10,168 bases of DNA from Verrucomicrobiota bacterium. GTDB lineage: Bacteria; Verrucomicrobiota; Verrucomicrobiia; Chthoniobacterales; JAFAMB01. The position numbers and the translations under genes were made by a program. Below are positions 1 through 7,162 of this stretch, in pieces; the first letter of the stretch is position 1; each line of letters opens with the position of its first letter. Where the stretch lies: assembly GCA_019242435.1 (NCBI GenBank), contig JAFAVN010000008.1, positions 1 through 10,168 of the forward strand, in the 5' to 3' direction. The notes below the pieces were generated by a model that was not told the DNA's origin, searched no databases, and worked only from the letters and a program-made list of their open reading frames with translations.

Positions 1-22
1 CCGTCTAGATGCAAATGAGCAC

Positions 23-91
23 AACAGGCAGCTTCCGGGAATATCTATCAGTCTCCATAATATCAGGGGCTATCCTCGGGAGCCGCCTGTT
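23..91. repeat. Long imperfect inverted repeat (hairpin)
   Basis: Bases 23-39 pair with 75-91 to form a 17-position stem with one A-C mismatch (30/84) and two G-T wobbles (34/80 and 38/76). The loop is about 35 nt. Neither side is followed by a T-run, so it is not a standard intrinsic terminator. It could be the end of an upstream transcript, a REP-like palindrome or a regulatory RNA structure. The pairing is directly visible; its role is unknown. Confidence 0.5.
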
Positions 92-310
92 AACTGCGCG
101 CAATCTCCGAAGGCAGCGCTGGGGAAATTACGCGAGGACAGGTTGGCACACTCCAAAGCGGCTCCCTCCAAACGATGGGTAACCTATCTGCTATTCTGCT
201 GTTCCGCCCGAGCCAAGTCCGGCTCGATAAATCCGCCACCTGCGCCTGCCGCGAATTTTTCAGGAGGGCCGTGTCGAATCTTACGAACCAAGACACTAGG
301 GATTCCACGT

Positions 311-318
311 AAGAAGGA
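311..318 (+). promoter_or_regulatory. Shine-Dalgarno site for the gene at 325
   Basis: AAGAAGGA lies 6 nt before the ATG at 325. It is a good match to the anti-Shine-Dalgarno sequence at suitable spacing. It supports this ATG as the true start. Confidence 0.7.
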
Positions 319-324
319 TAGCCA

Positions 325-762
325 ATGAATAAGATCACCTACCTAATAGCAACCGCCGGTGTCAGTCTTTGCCTTTATGGGCTTGGCAAAGCCGACGAAG
401 TCGAATTTACTACTTTGCCCCAGGTCGTACAGCGCACTGTGATTCACCAGACCAGGATCGCTAGTCCGCAAAAAGTCGTCCGGGTGGTTAACCAATCAGG
501 CGTCTATGCAGTGACTGTAGATACCGATTCCGGCCAACAGGTTGTCTATGTCAATCCCGCCGGGGAAATTGTGCAGGCTCCTGCTGCGGAAACCACAACC
601 ACGACAACCACCACCACTGAGCCTGAGCAGGGAGCTTATGTCACTTACGACCAGGTCCAACAGGCTGGCTCTCGGTACGAGCTGATAAAAAAGGAGAAAG
701 ACAAGGAAGTTTACCTGGATCATCAGACGGGCAAAAAGGTTACCGTCAAGCACGAGCATTAA
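325..762 (+). CDS. Small exported PepSY-like protein with poly-Thr linker
   Basis: A 145-residue protein of unknown function. Residues 1 to about 23 form a Sec-type signal peptide (Lys near the N-terminus, hydrophobic core, small residues before Ala23-Asp24), so it should be periplasmic or secreted. Residues 28-84 (Phe-Thr-Thr-Leu-Pro then Val-Val-Gln-Arg-Thr, followed by several short beta-like strands) resemble the small PepSY-like repeats common in Verrucomicrobiota and Bacteroidetes exported proteins. That is a resemblance by eye, not a domain hit. Residues 90-98 are nine consecutive threonines encoded by mixed ACN codons. The tail (103-145) is charged and ends in a Lys/His-rich stretch. 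A strong ribosome-binding site supports the start. A terminator-like hairpin separates it from the respiratory operon, so it is probably a separate transcription unit with no functional link to ACIII. Confidence 0.75.
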   Translation: MNKITYLIATAGVSLCLYGLGKADEVEFTTLPQVVQRTVIHQTRIASPQKVVRVVNQSGVYAVTVDTDSGQQVVYVNPAGEIVQAPAAETTTTTTTTTEPEQGAYVTYDQVQQAGSRYELIKKEKDKEVYLDHQTGKKVTVKHEH

Positions 763-817
763 TTTACTTAGAAGCTCGGCTGGCAGAGTAAAACAAGTTT
801 GACCCTTTCGCTGACGG

Positions 818-857
818 GCTCGGGCCGGTTCCTCTGGAGCGGCCCGAGCTTTCCTCC
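818..857 (+). terminator. Probable intrinsic terminator before the ACIII operon
   Basis: A perfect 10-bp GC-rich stem (818-827 pairs with 840-849) closes a 12-nt loop and is followed by TTTCCTCC. The T-tract is short and interrupted, so termination may be partial. It lies 55 nt after the stop of the upstream gene and in the same direction, as expected for its terminator. On the opposite strand the stem is not followed by T residues. Confidence 0.6.
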
Positions 858-867
858 GTAACGCTTT

Positions 868-886
868 TCGATAGTTAATAATAAAC
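868..886 (+). promoter_or_regulatory. AT-rich candidate promoter region for the ACIII operon
   Basis: After the terminator hairpin and 40-58 nt before the actA start there is an AT-rich stretch. It contains AATAAT (877-882), which differs from the sigma-70 -10 consensus at one position. No good -35 hexamer sits 16-18 nt upstream, so this is a candidate only. Its place between a terminator and the first operon gene is the main argument. Confidence 0.25.
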
Positions 887-925
887 GCGCAATTTCTGGG
901 TTAGGCCGCATTCCTGGGGTGCCCA

Positions 926-1585
926 ATGCCGCAATTATTCTCCCCGGGCGCAAATACTTTGTTTAGAACGGTGTTAATCGGAACGCCGTTCTTATTAATC
1001 GGTACTGTCTTCGCGCTTTACCGAATCGCGTATTCTCCTTACGCCACCCAGGTTGGTGTTCCCGTTGATCAGCCGGTTCCCTTCAGTCACCAGCATCATG
1101 TGGCCGGCCTGGGTATTGACTGCCGCTACTGCCATACTTCCGTCGAGACTTCCGCTTTTGCAGGAATGCCGGCTACGGCGACCTGCATGACCTGTCACTC
1201 TCAAATCTGGACACAAGCGCCCATCCTAGCCAGCGTCCGGGAAAGCTTATCCCTTAATCAGCCAATCCGCTGGACGCGGGTGCATCAGTTGGCCGACTAC
1301 GTCTATTTCGATCACAGCATCCATGTGCGGAAAGGGATCGGCTGTGTTAGTTGCCACGGCCAGATAGACCAGATGCCGATCACTTGGAAGGCGAACACCT
1401 TGCAAATGGGGTGGTGCCTGGAATGCCATAAGCATCCGGACAGAGCCCTGCGGCCGCCCAGCGAAGTCTTCAATCTGAACTGGAAACCGGCTGGTGATCA
1501 GACTCTCCAAGGCCGGACACTGGCTAAGCAGGCCGGAATTAAATCCATCCAGGAGATCACCGACTGCACCACTTGCCACAGGTAA
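926..1585 (+). CDS. actA: ACIII subunit ActA, pentaheme cytochrome c
   Basis: ActA is the multiheme cytochrome c subunit of Alternative Complex III. It carries electrons on the periplasmic side from the iron-sulfur protein ActB towards cytochrome c or the terminal oxidase. The 219-residue product has an N-terminal hydrophobic segment (about 12-35) that anchors it in the membrane or directs export. It has exactly five CXXCH heme-binding motifs, at 66-70, 87-91, 140-144, 164-168 and 214-218, the last one residue before the C-terminus. Extra histidines (55, 57, 58, 130, 133, 170) are candidate distal heme ligands. Five hemes and the position first in an actABCDEF operon identify it firmly. The ATG at 926 has only a weak GGGG upstream; it is kept because the membrane segment follows directly. 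The actB start lies 9 nt after its stop. Confidence 0.95.
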   Translation: MPQLFSPGANTLFRTVLIGTPFLLIGTVFALYRIAYSPYATQVGVPVDQPVPFSHQHHVAGLGIDCRYCHTSVETSAFAGMPATATCMTCHSQIWTQAPILASVRESLSLNQPIRWTRVHQLADYVYFDHSIHVRKGIGCVSCHGQIDQMPITWKANTLQMGWCLECHKHPDRALRPPSEVFNLNWKPAGDQTLQGRTLAKQAGIKSIQEITDCTTCHR

Positions 1586-1590
1586 ACTAA

Positions 1591-1662
1591 CGCCGTGAAC
1601 GCCGTGAACGCCGAGAACGCCGTGAACGCCGAGAACGCTGACTATGCCGTTACCGCCGAGAG
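1591..1662 (+). repeat. 9-bp tandem repeat across the actB start
   Basis: Five 9-bp units run from 1591 to 1635, alternating between CGCCGTGAA (units 1, 2, 4) and CGCCGAGAA (units 3, 5). Three degenerate units follow to about 1662. The unit is three codons long, so copy-number change keeps the reading frame. The repeat encodes the Asn-Ala-Val/Asn-Ala-Glu N-terminus of ActB and supplies in-frame GTG codons at 1595, 1604 and 1622. Confidence 0.85.
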
Positions 1663-4651
1663 CGGTGGCGAACGCTCAGCACCGAATGCCGGGCACCGCA
1701 CGCCGAAGGTCATTACCCCGTTCCTTTGGGGCAGCCTGGAAGAATTAGCAAACGATCCGGAATTTGCGCGTTGGCTCGAACGAGAATTTTCGGATGGCGC
1801 GTCGGAGTTGAACGATCCGGTGGCCAGACGCAAATTTCTCAAGCTGATGGGAGCCAGTCTGGCGCTGATGGGAGTTACCGGGTGCCGTCGTCCACCTCAA
1901 CAAAAGATCGTACCTTACCTGGACCAACCAGAATTTCTCGTGTCAGGTCGGCCTCTGTTTTTTGCGACCGCAATGCCATTCAATGGTTCGGCGACTGGTC
2001 TACTGGTTACCAGCAACGAAGGCCGGCCGACTAAGGTTGAAGGTAATTCCGGGCACCCGCTCAGTCTGGGTGCAACCAGTGTGTTCGAACAGGCAAGCCT
2101 GCTCACCCTCTACGACCCGGACAGGTCTAAAACGATCACTCACCGGGGCCAGATTGAAACCTGGGAGAACTTGATCGCCGCCTGGTTGACAGAACAAGAC
2201 CAGCAACTTGCCCAGCAAGGGCGAACCTTGCGCTTCGTGATCGACTCGATGGTTTCGCCTACGGCAAACTGGCAGATTGGGGAGCTGCAAAAGCGCTATC
2301 CGGCGGCAAAATGGTATTATTGGGAACCGGTCTCACAGGATTCGGTTATCGAGTCGCATCAATCCCTTTTGGGGCGTCGTGCTCGGCCCGAACTCCAGCT
2401 GTCGACAGCGGACATGATTGTCGCTTTCGACAATGATTTTCTTCTCGATTCACCCTGGCGGTTGGCGTATACGCGCGCTTTTGTCGGCCGGCGCAATTAC
2501 CAGCGCACTAATTTTTCAAATCCGAACCGGCTGTTTGTAGCGGAGCCGACTCCAACTGTAACTGGGTCAATGGCCGATTACCGGTTACCAGTCGCGGGCG
2601 CACTGATCGGGGAATTGGTCCAATTGGTGGCGGCCAAACTGGGGGTCAGCCGGACGAATGTAGAGATTCAGGACTCGGAAGCTGCCGCCTGGGCGGAAGA
2701 ATGTGCCAATCGGCTGAAAGCTTCTCGAGGCCGTTCGCTAATTACTGCGGGATATCGCCAGCCCCCAGCGGTTCACCAATGGGTGCACGCCATTAACGCC
2801 TGGCTGGGTAATGTAGGTAAGACGGTAAACTATCGAGCGATTTACGGACCCTCATTTCCGCCGCCATTGAAAGGAATCAGCGAACTTGGTCAGGATCTTG
2901 GGTCGGGACAAGTCGATGCCGTGGTTATTCTCGGTGGTAACCCTGTCTTTGATGCGCCAGCCGACATAGAACTCGGGAAAAAGTTGTCTCGGACTCGCTT
3001 TACCCTGCATCTTTCCCTTTTTCAGGATGAGACCTCGGCAGTGTGCCAGTGGCACGTACCCGAGAATCATTTCCTGGAGAGTTGGAGTGATGCGGTCGGG
3101 AGTGATGGAAGCACCTCGATTGTTCAACCGCTGATCGCGCCCTTGTACTCCGGCTATTCACGCCACCAGCTTTTGGCCGTATTCCAGGGGCAAGTCTCTG
3201 TTCAAGACTACGATCTAGTTCGAGAATACTGGAGATCGCACGCAAAGTGGAATGATTTCGAAAAGCAGTGGCGCCGCGCTCTGAGCGACGGTGTACTGCC
3301 GGTGAACTCTGCCGACCTCATCCCGGTTGAAGGACCAGCCAAAATTCCAGAATCGGTTAGCAGAATCAATCAGCCAAGTCAGGTGATTGAATTGTCGTTT
3401 CATCCCGATCCTGCGATATGGGATGGCCGGTTTGCTAATAACGGTTGGGCGCAAGAATTGCCGAAGCCGTTTACCCGGGTGACCTGGGATAATCCGGCTC
3501 TGATCAGTCCGGCCCTGGCAAAAGAACTGCAGATTAAAAGCGGCGACATTGTCGAGATTCGAACCAATAGCGGCAAATTGGAAATTCCGGTTTGGATTCT
3601 GCCCGGCCAGGCCAAGCGGACGATTTCCCTCTATTTAGGCGGTGGCCGATATCGATCCGGTCACCTCGGGAACGGGGTGGGATTCAACGTATACCCGCTA
3701 AGAACCGCTGAGCGGCCCTGGCTGATTCCGGAGGTGCAAGTTCAGAAGACCCACAGGTTTCATCAGATAGTCAGCACCCAATTTCATCATGCGATGCATG
3801 AGCGAGAACCGGTGCAGACTCGTACTTATGAAGAATTCGTCCAGCAGGTTGTACCTCCTGGCCAGTTAACTAGAAAGCCCGAACCGGACCAGACCTTATA
3901 CGATTTCACCAAGATGCTGACGGCCGAACACCAGTGGGGAATGGTCATCAACCTGAATACCTGCATCGGCTGCAATGCCTGCATATTGGCTTGTCAGTCC
4001 GAAAACAATATTCCTGTCGTGGGTCGGGACCAGGTTTGGCACGGACGGATCATGCATTGGATCCGGGTTGATCGTTATTTCGAAGGCGAGCCGGATTCGC
4101 CAAAGCTTTATCATCAACCGGTTCCCTGCATGCACTGCGAAACGGCTCCCTGCGAGCTGGTTTGTCCGGTGGAGGCTACCAACCATAGCGCAGAAGGGCT
4201 AAACCAAATGATCTATAATCGTTGCATCGGAACTCGATTCTGCTCGAACAACTGCCCTTACAAGGTTCGCCGATTCAATTTCCTCCAGTTCGCGGATACC
4301 AAAACACCTAGCTTTCAGTTAGGCTGGAACCCCGAGGTCACGGTCCGGGCGCGGGGCGTGATGGAGAAGTGTAGTTATTGCGTCCAGAGGATCCGGACGG
4401 TCCAATCCGATGCCGAAAAAGCGAATCGCAAAATTCAGGATGGCGAAATTGTCCCCGCCTGTGCTCAGGTTTGTCCCGCTGAAGCGATCACCTTTGGAGA
4501 TATCAAGGACCAGGGCAGCCTGGTAACTCAGCTCAAGGCGAGCCGCTTGAATTATGGCTTGCTGGCGGAGTTGAACACCCGACCTCGCACCACTTATCTC
4601 GCGAAAGTGGCGCCAGAAGAAAAGGGAAAAAAGGTGGCAAATCAAGGATGA
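1595..4651 (+). CDS. actB: ACIII subunit ActB, iron-sulfur protein
   Basis: ActB is the large periplasmic iron-sulfur subunit that links the membrane subunits to the cytochromes. It fuses a molybdopterin-oxidoreductase-like region (about 105-690), which in this family carries no molybdenum cofactor, to a four-cluster ferredoxin region (about 780-970). The ferredoxin cysteines are visible: 790/793/796/800; 845/848/853/857; 877/883/887; and 926/929/956/960. In the third set Thr880 replaces the second cysteine, consistent with one [3Fe-4S] and three [4Fe-4S] clusters, as described for the family. Residues 78-97 hold a twin-arginine motif (Arg78-Arg79-Lys-Phe-Leu-Lys), a hydrophobic stretch and a lipobox-like Val-Thr-Gly-Cys97, implying Tat export and possibly a lipid anchor. 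The family-like sequence starts near residue 40. The first 22 residues come from a tandem repeat, so the start is uncertain: GTG at 1595, 1604 or 1622, with no strong ribosome-binding site. The length of 1018 residues is near normal. Confidence 0.95.
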   Translation: MNAVNAENAVNAENADYAVTAESGGERSAPNAGHRTPKVITPFLWGSLEELANDPEFARWLEREFSDGASELNDPVARRKFLKLMGASLALMGVTGCRRPPQQKIVPYLDQPEFLVSGRPLFFATAMPFNGSATGLLVTSNEGRPTKVEGNSGHPLSLGATSVFEQASLLTLYDPDRSKTITHRGQIETWENLIAAWLTEQDQQLAQQGRTLRFVIDSMVSPTANWQIGELQKRYPAAKWYYWEPVSQDSVIESHQSLLGRRARPELQLSTADMIVAFDNDFLLDSPWRLAYTRAFVGRRNYQRTNFSNPNRLFVAEPTPTVTGSMADYRLPVAGALIGELVQLVAAKLGVSRTNVEIQDSEAAAWAEECANRLKASRGRSLITAGYRQPPAVHQWVHAINAWLGNVGKTVNYRAIYGPSFPPPLKGISELGQDLGSGQVDAVVILGGNPVFDAPADIELGKKLSRTRFTLHLSLFQDETSAVCQWHVPENHFLESWSDAVGSDGSTSIVQPLIAPLYSGYSRHQLLAVFQGQVSVQDYDLVREYWRSHAKWNDFEKQWRRALSDGVLPVNSADLIPVEGPAKIPESVSRINQPSQVIELSFHPDPAIWDGRFANNGWAQELPKPFTRVTWDNPALISPALAKELQIKSGDIVEIRTNSGKLEIPVWILPGQAKRTISLYLGGGRYRSGHLGNGVGFNVYPLRTAERPWLIPEVQVQKTHRFHQIVSTQFHHAMHEREPVQTRTYEEFVQQVVPPGQLTRKPEPDQTLYDFTKMLTAEHQWGMVINLNTCIGCNACILACQSENNIPVVGRDQVWHGRIMHWIRVDRYFEGEPDSPKLYHQPVPCMHCETAPCELVCPVEATNHSAEGLNQMIYNRCIGTRFCSNNCPYKVRRFNFLQFADTKTPSFQLGWNPEVTVRARGVMEKCSYCVQRIRTVQSDAEKANRKIQDGEIVPACAQVCPAEAITFGDIKDQGSLVTQLKASRLNYGLLAELNTRPRTTYLAKVAPEEKGKKVANQG

Positions 4652-4658
4652 GAGCGAT

Positions 4659-6050
4659 ATGCCGGAGACAAAATTGTTAGAAGAGGAGATTGTTAAATCG
4701 TCCAATTTGCCTCACCTGCTGGTTAGACCTGGGGAGACACTTGAATCTGCCAGCGCCAAGATCAGCGGCATTGTACTCACCGGAAAACATCCCCCGTTCT
4801 GGTGGGTAAGTTTCGGGATCGGATTCATCCTGTTAATGGGCTTTTTGTACGGGACTATCATCCTCTTTATGATCGGCGTCGGTATCTGGGGGATCAACAT
4901 CCCTGTCGCCTGGGGTTTTGCGATCGTTAACTTCGTTTGGTGGATCGGAATCGGACACGCCGGGACATTCATTTCCGCGATTTTGCTGCTCCTGGCGCAA
5001 AAATGGCGAAACTCCATCAATCGTCTAGCCGAAGCGATGACGCTTTTTGCAGTCGCCTGTGCTGGAATGTTTCCGCTCCTCCATTTGGGCCGGCCCTGGA
5101 CCTTTTTCTGGATCTTGCCCTATCCGAACACCATGGGATTATGGCCGCAGTTTCGTAGCCCCCTGGTATGGGACGTTTTCGCGGTCTGCACTTACTTCAC
5201 GGTCTCACTGATTTTTTGGTACACGGGCTTAATACCGGATTTAGCCACGATGCGGGATCGGGCTAGAACGCGATTTGCTAAAATCGGGTTCGGCATTCTT
5301 TCGTTAGGCTGGCGAGGTTCAGCTATTCATTGGAAACACTATCAGACCGTCTACCTGATTCTGGCGGGACTTTCAACTCCACTGGTCCTTTCAGTGCATA
5401 GTGTGGTGAGTGCCGATTTTGCCGTTGCCGTTCTACCTGGATGGCATACCACCATCTTCCCGCCCTTTTTTGTCGCCGGCGCGATTTATTCGGGTTTTGC
5501 GATGGTGCTCAACATCATGATCCCGCTTCGTTACGTTTATCGGTTGGAATCGTTGATCACAGAACGGCATCTAAACTGCATGGCGAACGTGATGCTGGTC
5601 ACCGGTCTTATGGTTGGGTACGGCTACGTCATGGAAACGTTTACCTCTTGGTATAGCGGCGACATCTTCGAGCAGTACATGGTGATTAACCGGTCGATTG
5701 GTCCGTATGGCTGGGTCTATTGGTTTCTGATTCTAGTTAACATCGTCATTCCCCAGTTGCTTTGGATTCGTAAAATTCGGACTAACCCGGTCTCTCTCTT
5801 TTTTGTGGCGCTCAGCATCAATGTCGGGATGTGGCTGGAGCGGTTTGTAATCATAATCGTCAGCCTGCATCGGGACTTCCTACCTTCCAGTTGGGGCATC
5901 TTTGCTCCCACGGGGTGGGATTGGCTGATCTTGTTTGGATCCATTGGCCTCTTCTGTTCCTTAGTCTTTTTGTTTGTCCGGTTTCTGCCCATGATTCCTA
6001 TCTTTGAAGTCAAAGAGATTATTGTGGAACGGCAGGAGGAAGCTGCATGA
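4659..6050 (+). CDS. actC: ACIII subunit ActC, NrfD-like quinol-oxidising membrane protein
   Basis: ActC is the NrfD/PsrC-type polytopic subunit, where quinol is thought to be oxidised next to the ActB clusters and which may take part in proton translocation. The 463-residue product has a soluble N-terminus of about 45 residues and then roughly ten membrane segments. Family-typical motifs include Trp-Ile-Gly-Ile-Gly-His100, His-Leu-Gly-Arg-Pro-Trp (142-147), the segment around Ser-Val-His247-Ser-Val-Val, and Pro-Gly-Trp-His-Thr-Thr (260-265) in a conserved loop. AAGGA (4644-4648), inside the end of actB, lies 10 nt before the ATG. Only 7 nt separate it from actB, and its last 4 nt overlap actD, so translation is probably coupled. 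Confidence 0.95.
   Translation: MPETKLLEEEIVKSSNLPHLLVRPGETLESASAKISGIVLTGKHPPFWWVSFGIGFILLMGFLYGTIILFMIGVGIWGINIPVAWGFAIVNFVWWIGIGHAGTFISAILLLLAQKWRNSINRLAEAMTLFAVACAGMFPLLHLGRPWTFFWILPYPNTMGLWPQFRSPLVWDVFAVCTYFTVSLIFWYTGLIPDLATMRDRARTRFAKIGFGILSLGWRGSAIHWKHYQTVYLILAGLSTPLVLSVHSVVSADFAVAVLPGWHTTIFPPFFVAGAIYSGFAMVLNIMIPLRYVYRLESLITERHLNCMANVMLVTGLMVGYGYVMETFTSWYSGDIFEQYMVINRSIGPYGWVYWFLILVNIVIPQLLWIRKIRTNPVSLFFVALSINVGMWLERFVIIIVSLHRDFLPSSWGIFAPTGWDWLILFGSIGLFCSLVFLFVRFLPMIPIFEVKEIIVERQEEAA
6034..6040 (+). promoter_or_regulatory. Strong Shine-Dalgarno for actD within actC
   Basis: AGGAGGA ends 6 nt before the ATG at 6047 and lies inside the last codons of actC. It is the strongest ribosome-binding site in the operon. 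It fixes the actD start at the ATGA overlap. Confidence 0.75.
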
Positions 6051-6592
6051 GCTCGGTTCAGGTACGCCTGCACGGGTTGACCGCTGAATTCGATTCAGCG
6101 GAACAGCTGGTACAAGCGGCGCGAACCGTGTTCGAGCAAGGTTTCCGCCAGATCGATGCATTCACGCCGTATCCGGTCGAAGGCTTGCCGGAAATCATCG
6201 GACGCACTAAATCAGCCGTCCCGCTCATTATGCTGATTGGTGGGATAGCGGGCGCAGTGATTGCCTATGGCATGCAATGGTATGCCATGGCGTATTATTA
6301 TCCGCTCAACATCGGCGGCCGCCCTTTAAATAGTTGGCCGCTTTTTATCCCGATTACCTTCGAATTAACAGTCCTCTTCTCTGCCTTGGCAGGTGTTGCT
6401 GGTTTCCTGTTTTTAAGCCGGCTCCCCTGCGTCCATCATCCCGTGTTTAGCGTTCCGGGTTTTGAACGGGTAAGCACCGATCAGTTTTTCCTGTGGATCG
6501 AGGCGACCGATCCTCTTTTCGACGAGCGCTCTGTACGGCATTTGTTCGAGCGGTTGGAAGCTAGAACGATTACGGAGGTACGCGGTAAATGA
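6047..6592 (+). CDS. actD: ACIII subunit ActD (DUF3341 family)
   Basis: ActD is a small membrane subunit of ACIII that packs against the NrfD-like subunits; it has no cofactor. The 181-residue product has a cytoplasmic N-terminal domain with the family-typical Asp-Ala-Phe-Thr-Pro-Tyr-Pro segment (37-43). Two membrane helices follow (about 58-82 and 98-124) with the conserved Gly-Gly-Arg-Pro-Leu-Asn-Ser-Trp-Pro stretch (90-98) between them. The C-terminal tail of about 55 residues contains Thr-Asp-Gln-Phe-Phe-Leu (144-149). It overlaps actC by 4 nt (ATGA, 6047-6050) and actE by 4 nt (6589-6592). Order, size and helix pattern all fit ActD. Confidence 0.93.
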   Translation: MSSVQVRLHGLTAEFDSAEQLVQAARTVFEQGFRQIDAFTPYPVEGLPEIIGRTKSAVPLIMLIGGIAGAVIAYGMQWYAMAYYYPLNIGGRPLNSWPLFIPITFELTVLFSALAGVAGFLFLSRLPCVHHPVFSVPGFERVSTDQFFLWIEATDPLFDERSVRHLFERLEARTITEVRGK

Positions 6593-7161
6593 AAAGAATC
6601 GGTTCGGGATGCGTTTTATTGCTCGCGATCGTCCTTGGATCCGGTTGCCGCGAAGAGATGCGGAATGATTCCCGATTAAAGCCGCTGCAGGAAGACGCAT
6701 TTTTTGCTGATCGCAACTCGTCGCGCCCATTGGTGCCGAATACCGTTCCTCGCGGTCATGCCAACAATGATGATTTTTTTTATCAAGGCGAGATCAACGG
6801 CAAGCTGGTGCGCGGATTTCCAAGTCCGGTTACCAGACAAGAACTTGAGCGCGGCCGCGACCGTTTCAATATTTACTGCTCGGTATGCCATGGACCCACG
6901 GGCGAAGGTGATGGAATGATTGTGCAGCGCGGGTTTCCACAACCCCCGTCATTACACGATCAGCGGCTTCGGGATGCTCCTGAGGGCCACCTCTTTCACG
7001 TGATAACGCGCGGGTACGGTGTCATGTATCCGTACGCCGATCGAGTTACGCCCCAGGATCGGTGGGCGATCATCGCCTACATCCGGGTGCTGCAGTTGGC
7101 GCGAAATTCAACGATCAATGACGTGCCGCCGGACCAAAAGGCACGGCTGACCGGGCCCTGA
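6589..7161 (+). CDS. actE: ACIII subunit ActE, monoheme cytochrome c lipoprotein
   Basis: ActE is the monoheme cytochrome c subunit of ACIII and a likely exit point for electrons towards the oxidase. The 190-residue product begins with a lipoprotein signal: Lys2-Arg3, a hydrophobic core, then Gly-Ser-Gly-Cys20 as lipobox, so it is probably lipid-anchored on the periplasmic side. There is one heme site, Cys97-Ser-Val-Cys100-His101. Met146 (Gly-Val-Met-Tyr-Pro-Tyr) is the expected axial Met ligand, at the usual place for a class I cytochrome c. A C-terminal helix with Trp159 and Ala-Tyr-Ile-Arg (163-166) completes the fold. GGAGG (6574-6578) is 10 nt before the ATG, which overlaps the actD stop. 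Confidence 0.94.
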   Translation: MKRIGSGCVLLLAIVLGSGCREEMRNDSRLKPLQEDAFFADRNSSRPLVPNTVPRGHANNDDFFYQGEINGKLVRGFPSPVTRQELERGRDRFNIYCSVCHGPTGEGDGMIVQRGFPQPPSLHDQRLRDAPEGHLFHVITRGYGVMYPYADRVTPQDRWAIIAYIRVLQLARNSTINDVPPDQKARLTGP

Positions 7162-7162
7162 T

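Larger units (their letters stand above)
1..324. other. Region without a convincing gene
   Basis: I see no credible coding sequence here. The only open frames are short, start with non-ATG codons or run antisense, and have compositions unlike a real protein. The stretch contains a long imperfect hairpin at 23-91, a small 6-bp stem (209-214 with 221-226) and a 5-bp stem formed by GTGTC and GACAC near 270-297. It ends in the ribosome-binding site of the gene at 325. I found no convincing sigma-70 promoter pair, although a promoter for that gene must lie here or further upstream. No tRNA or CRISPR-like structure was seen. Confidence 0.5.

Noticed and set aside
143..328. Open frame of 61 codons starting with TTG and overlapping the ATG at 325 by ATGA
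   Set aside because: AGGA lies a few bases before the TTG and the overlap looks like coupling. However, the start codon is rare, the protein has no recognisable features and its composition looks like translated non-coding DNA. It could only be revived by conservation data.
90..338. Minus-strand open frame of 82 codons at the left edge
   Set aside because: It runs antisense into the start of the plus-strand gene and through two small hairpins, with no family-like sequence.
592..618. ACN run as a microsatellite causing phase variation
   Set aside because: The nine Thr codons are a mix of ACC, ACA, ACG and ACT, so it is not a uniform triplet repeat prone to slippage. Any change would also keep the frame.
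768..953. Minus-strand open frame covering the intergenic region before actA
   Set aside because: It crosses the terminator-like hairpin and the actA start, and its protein shows no family features.
1900..3700. ActB as a catalytic molybdopterin enzyme
   Set aside because: The region is molybdopterin-oxidoreductase-like, but in the ACIII family this domain is known to lack the cofactor. The genes around it define ACIII rather than a polysulfide or DMSO reductase.
4319..4705. Minus-strand open frame of 128 codons opposite the end of actB
   Set aside because: It is antisense to the conserved ferredoxin region of ActB, whose cysteines explain the sequence; the reverse frame is a by-product.
5717..6073. 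Minus-strand open frame of 118 codons opposite actC
   Set aside because: It is antisense to conserved membrane helices and the actC/actD junction, with no ribosome-binding site or recognisable domain.
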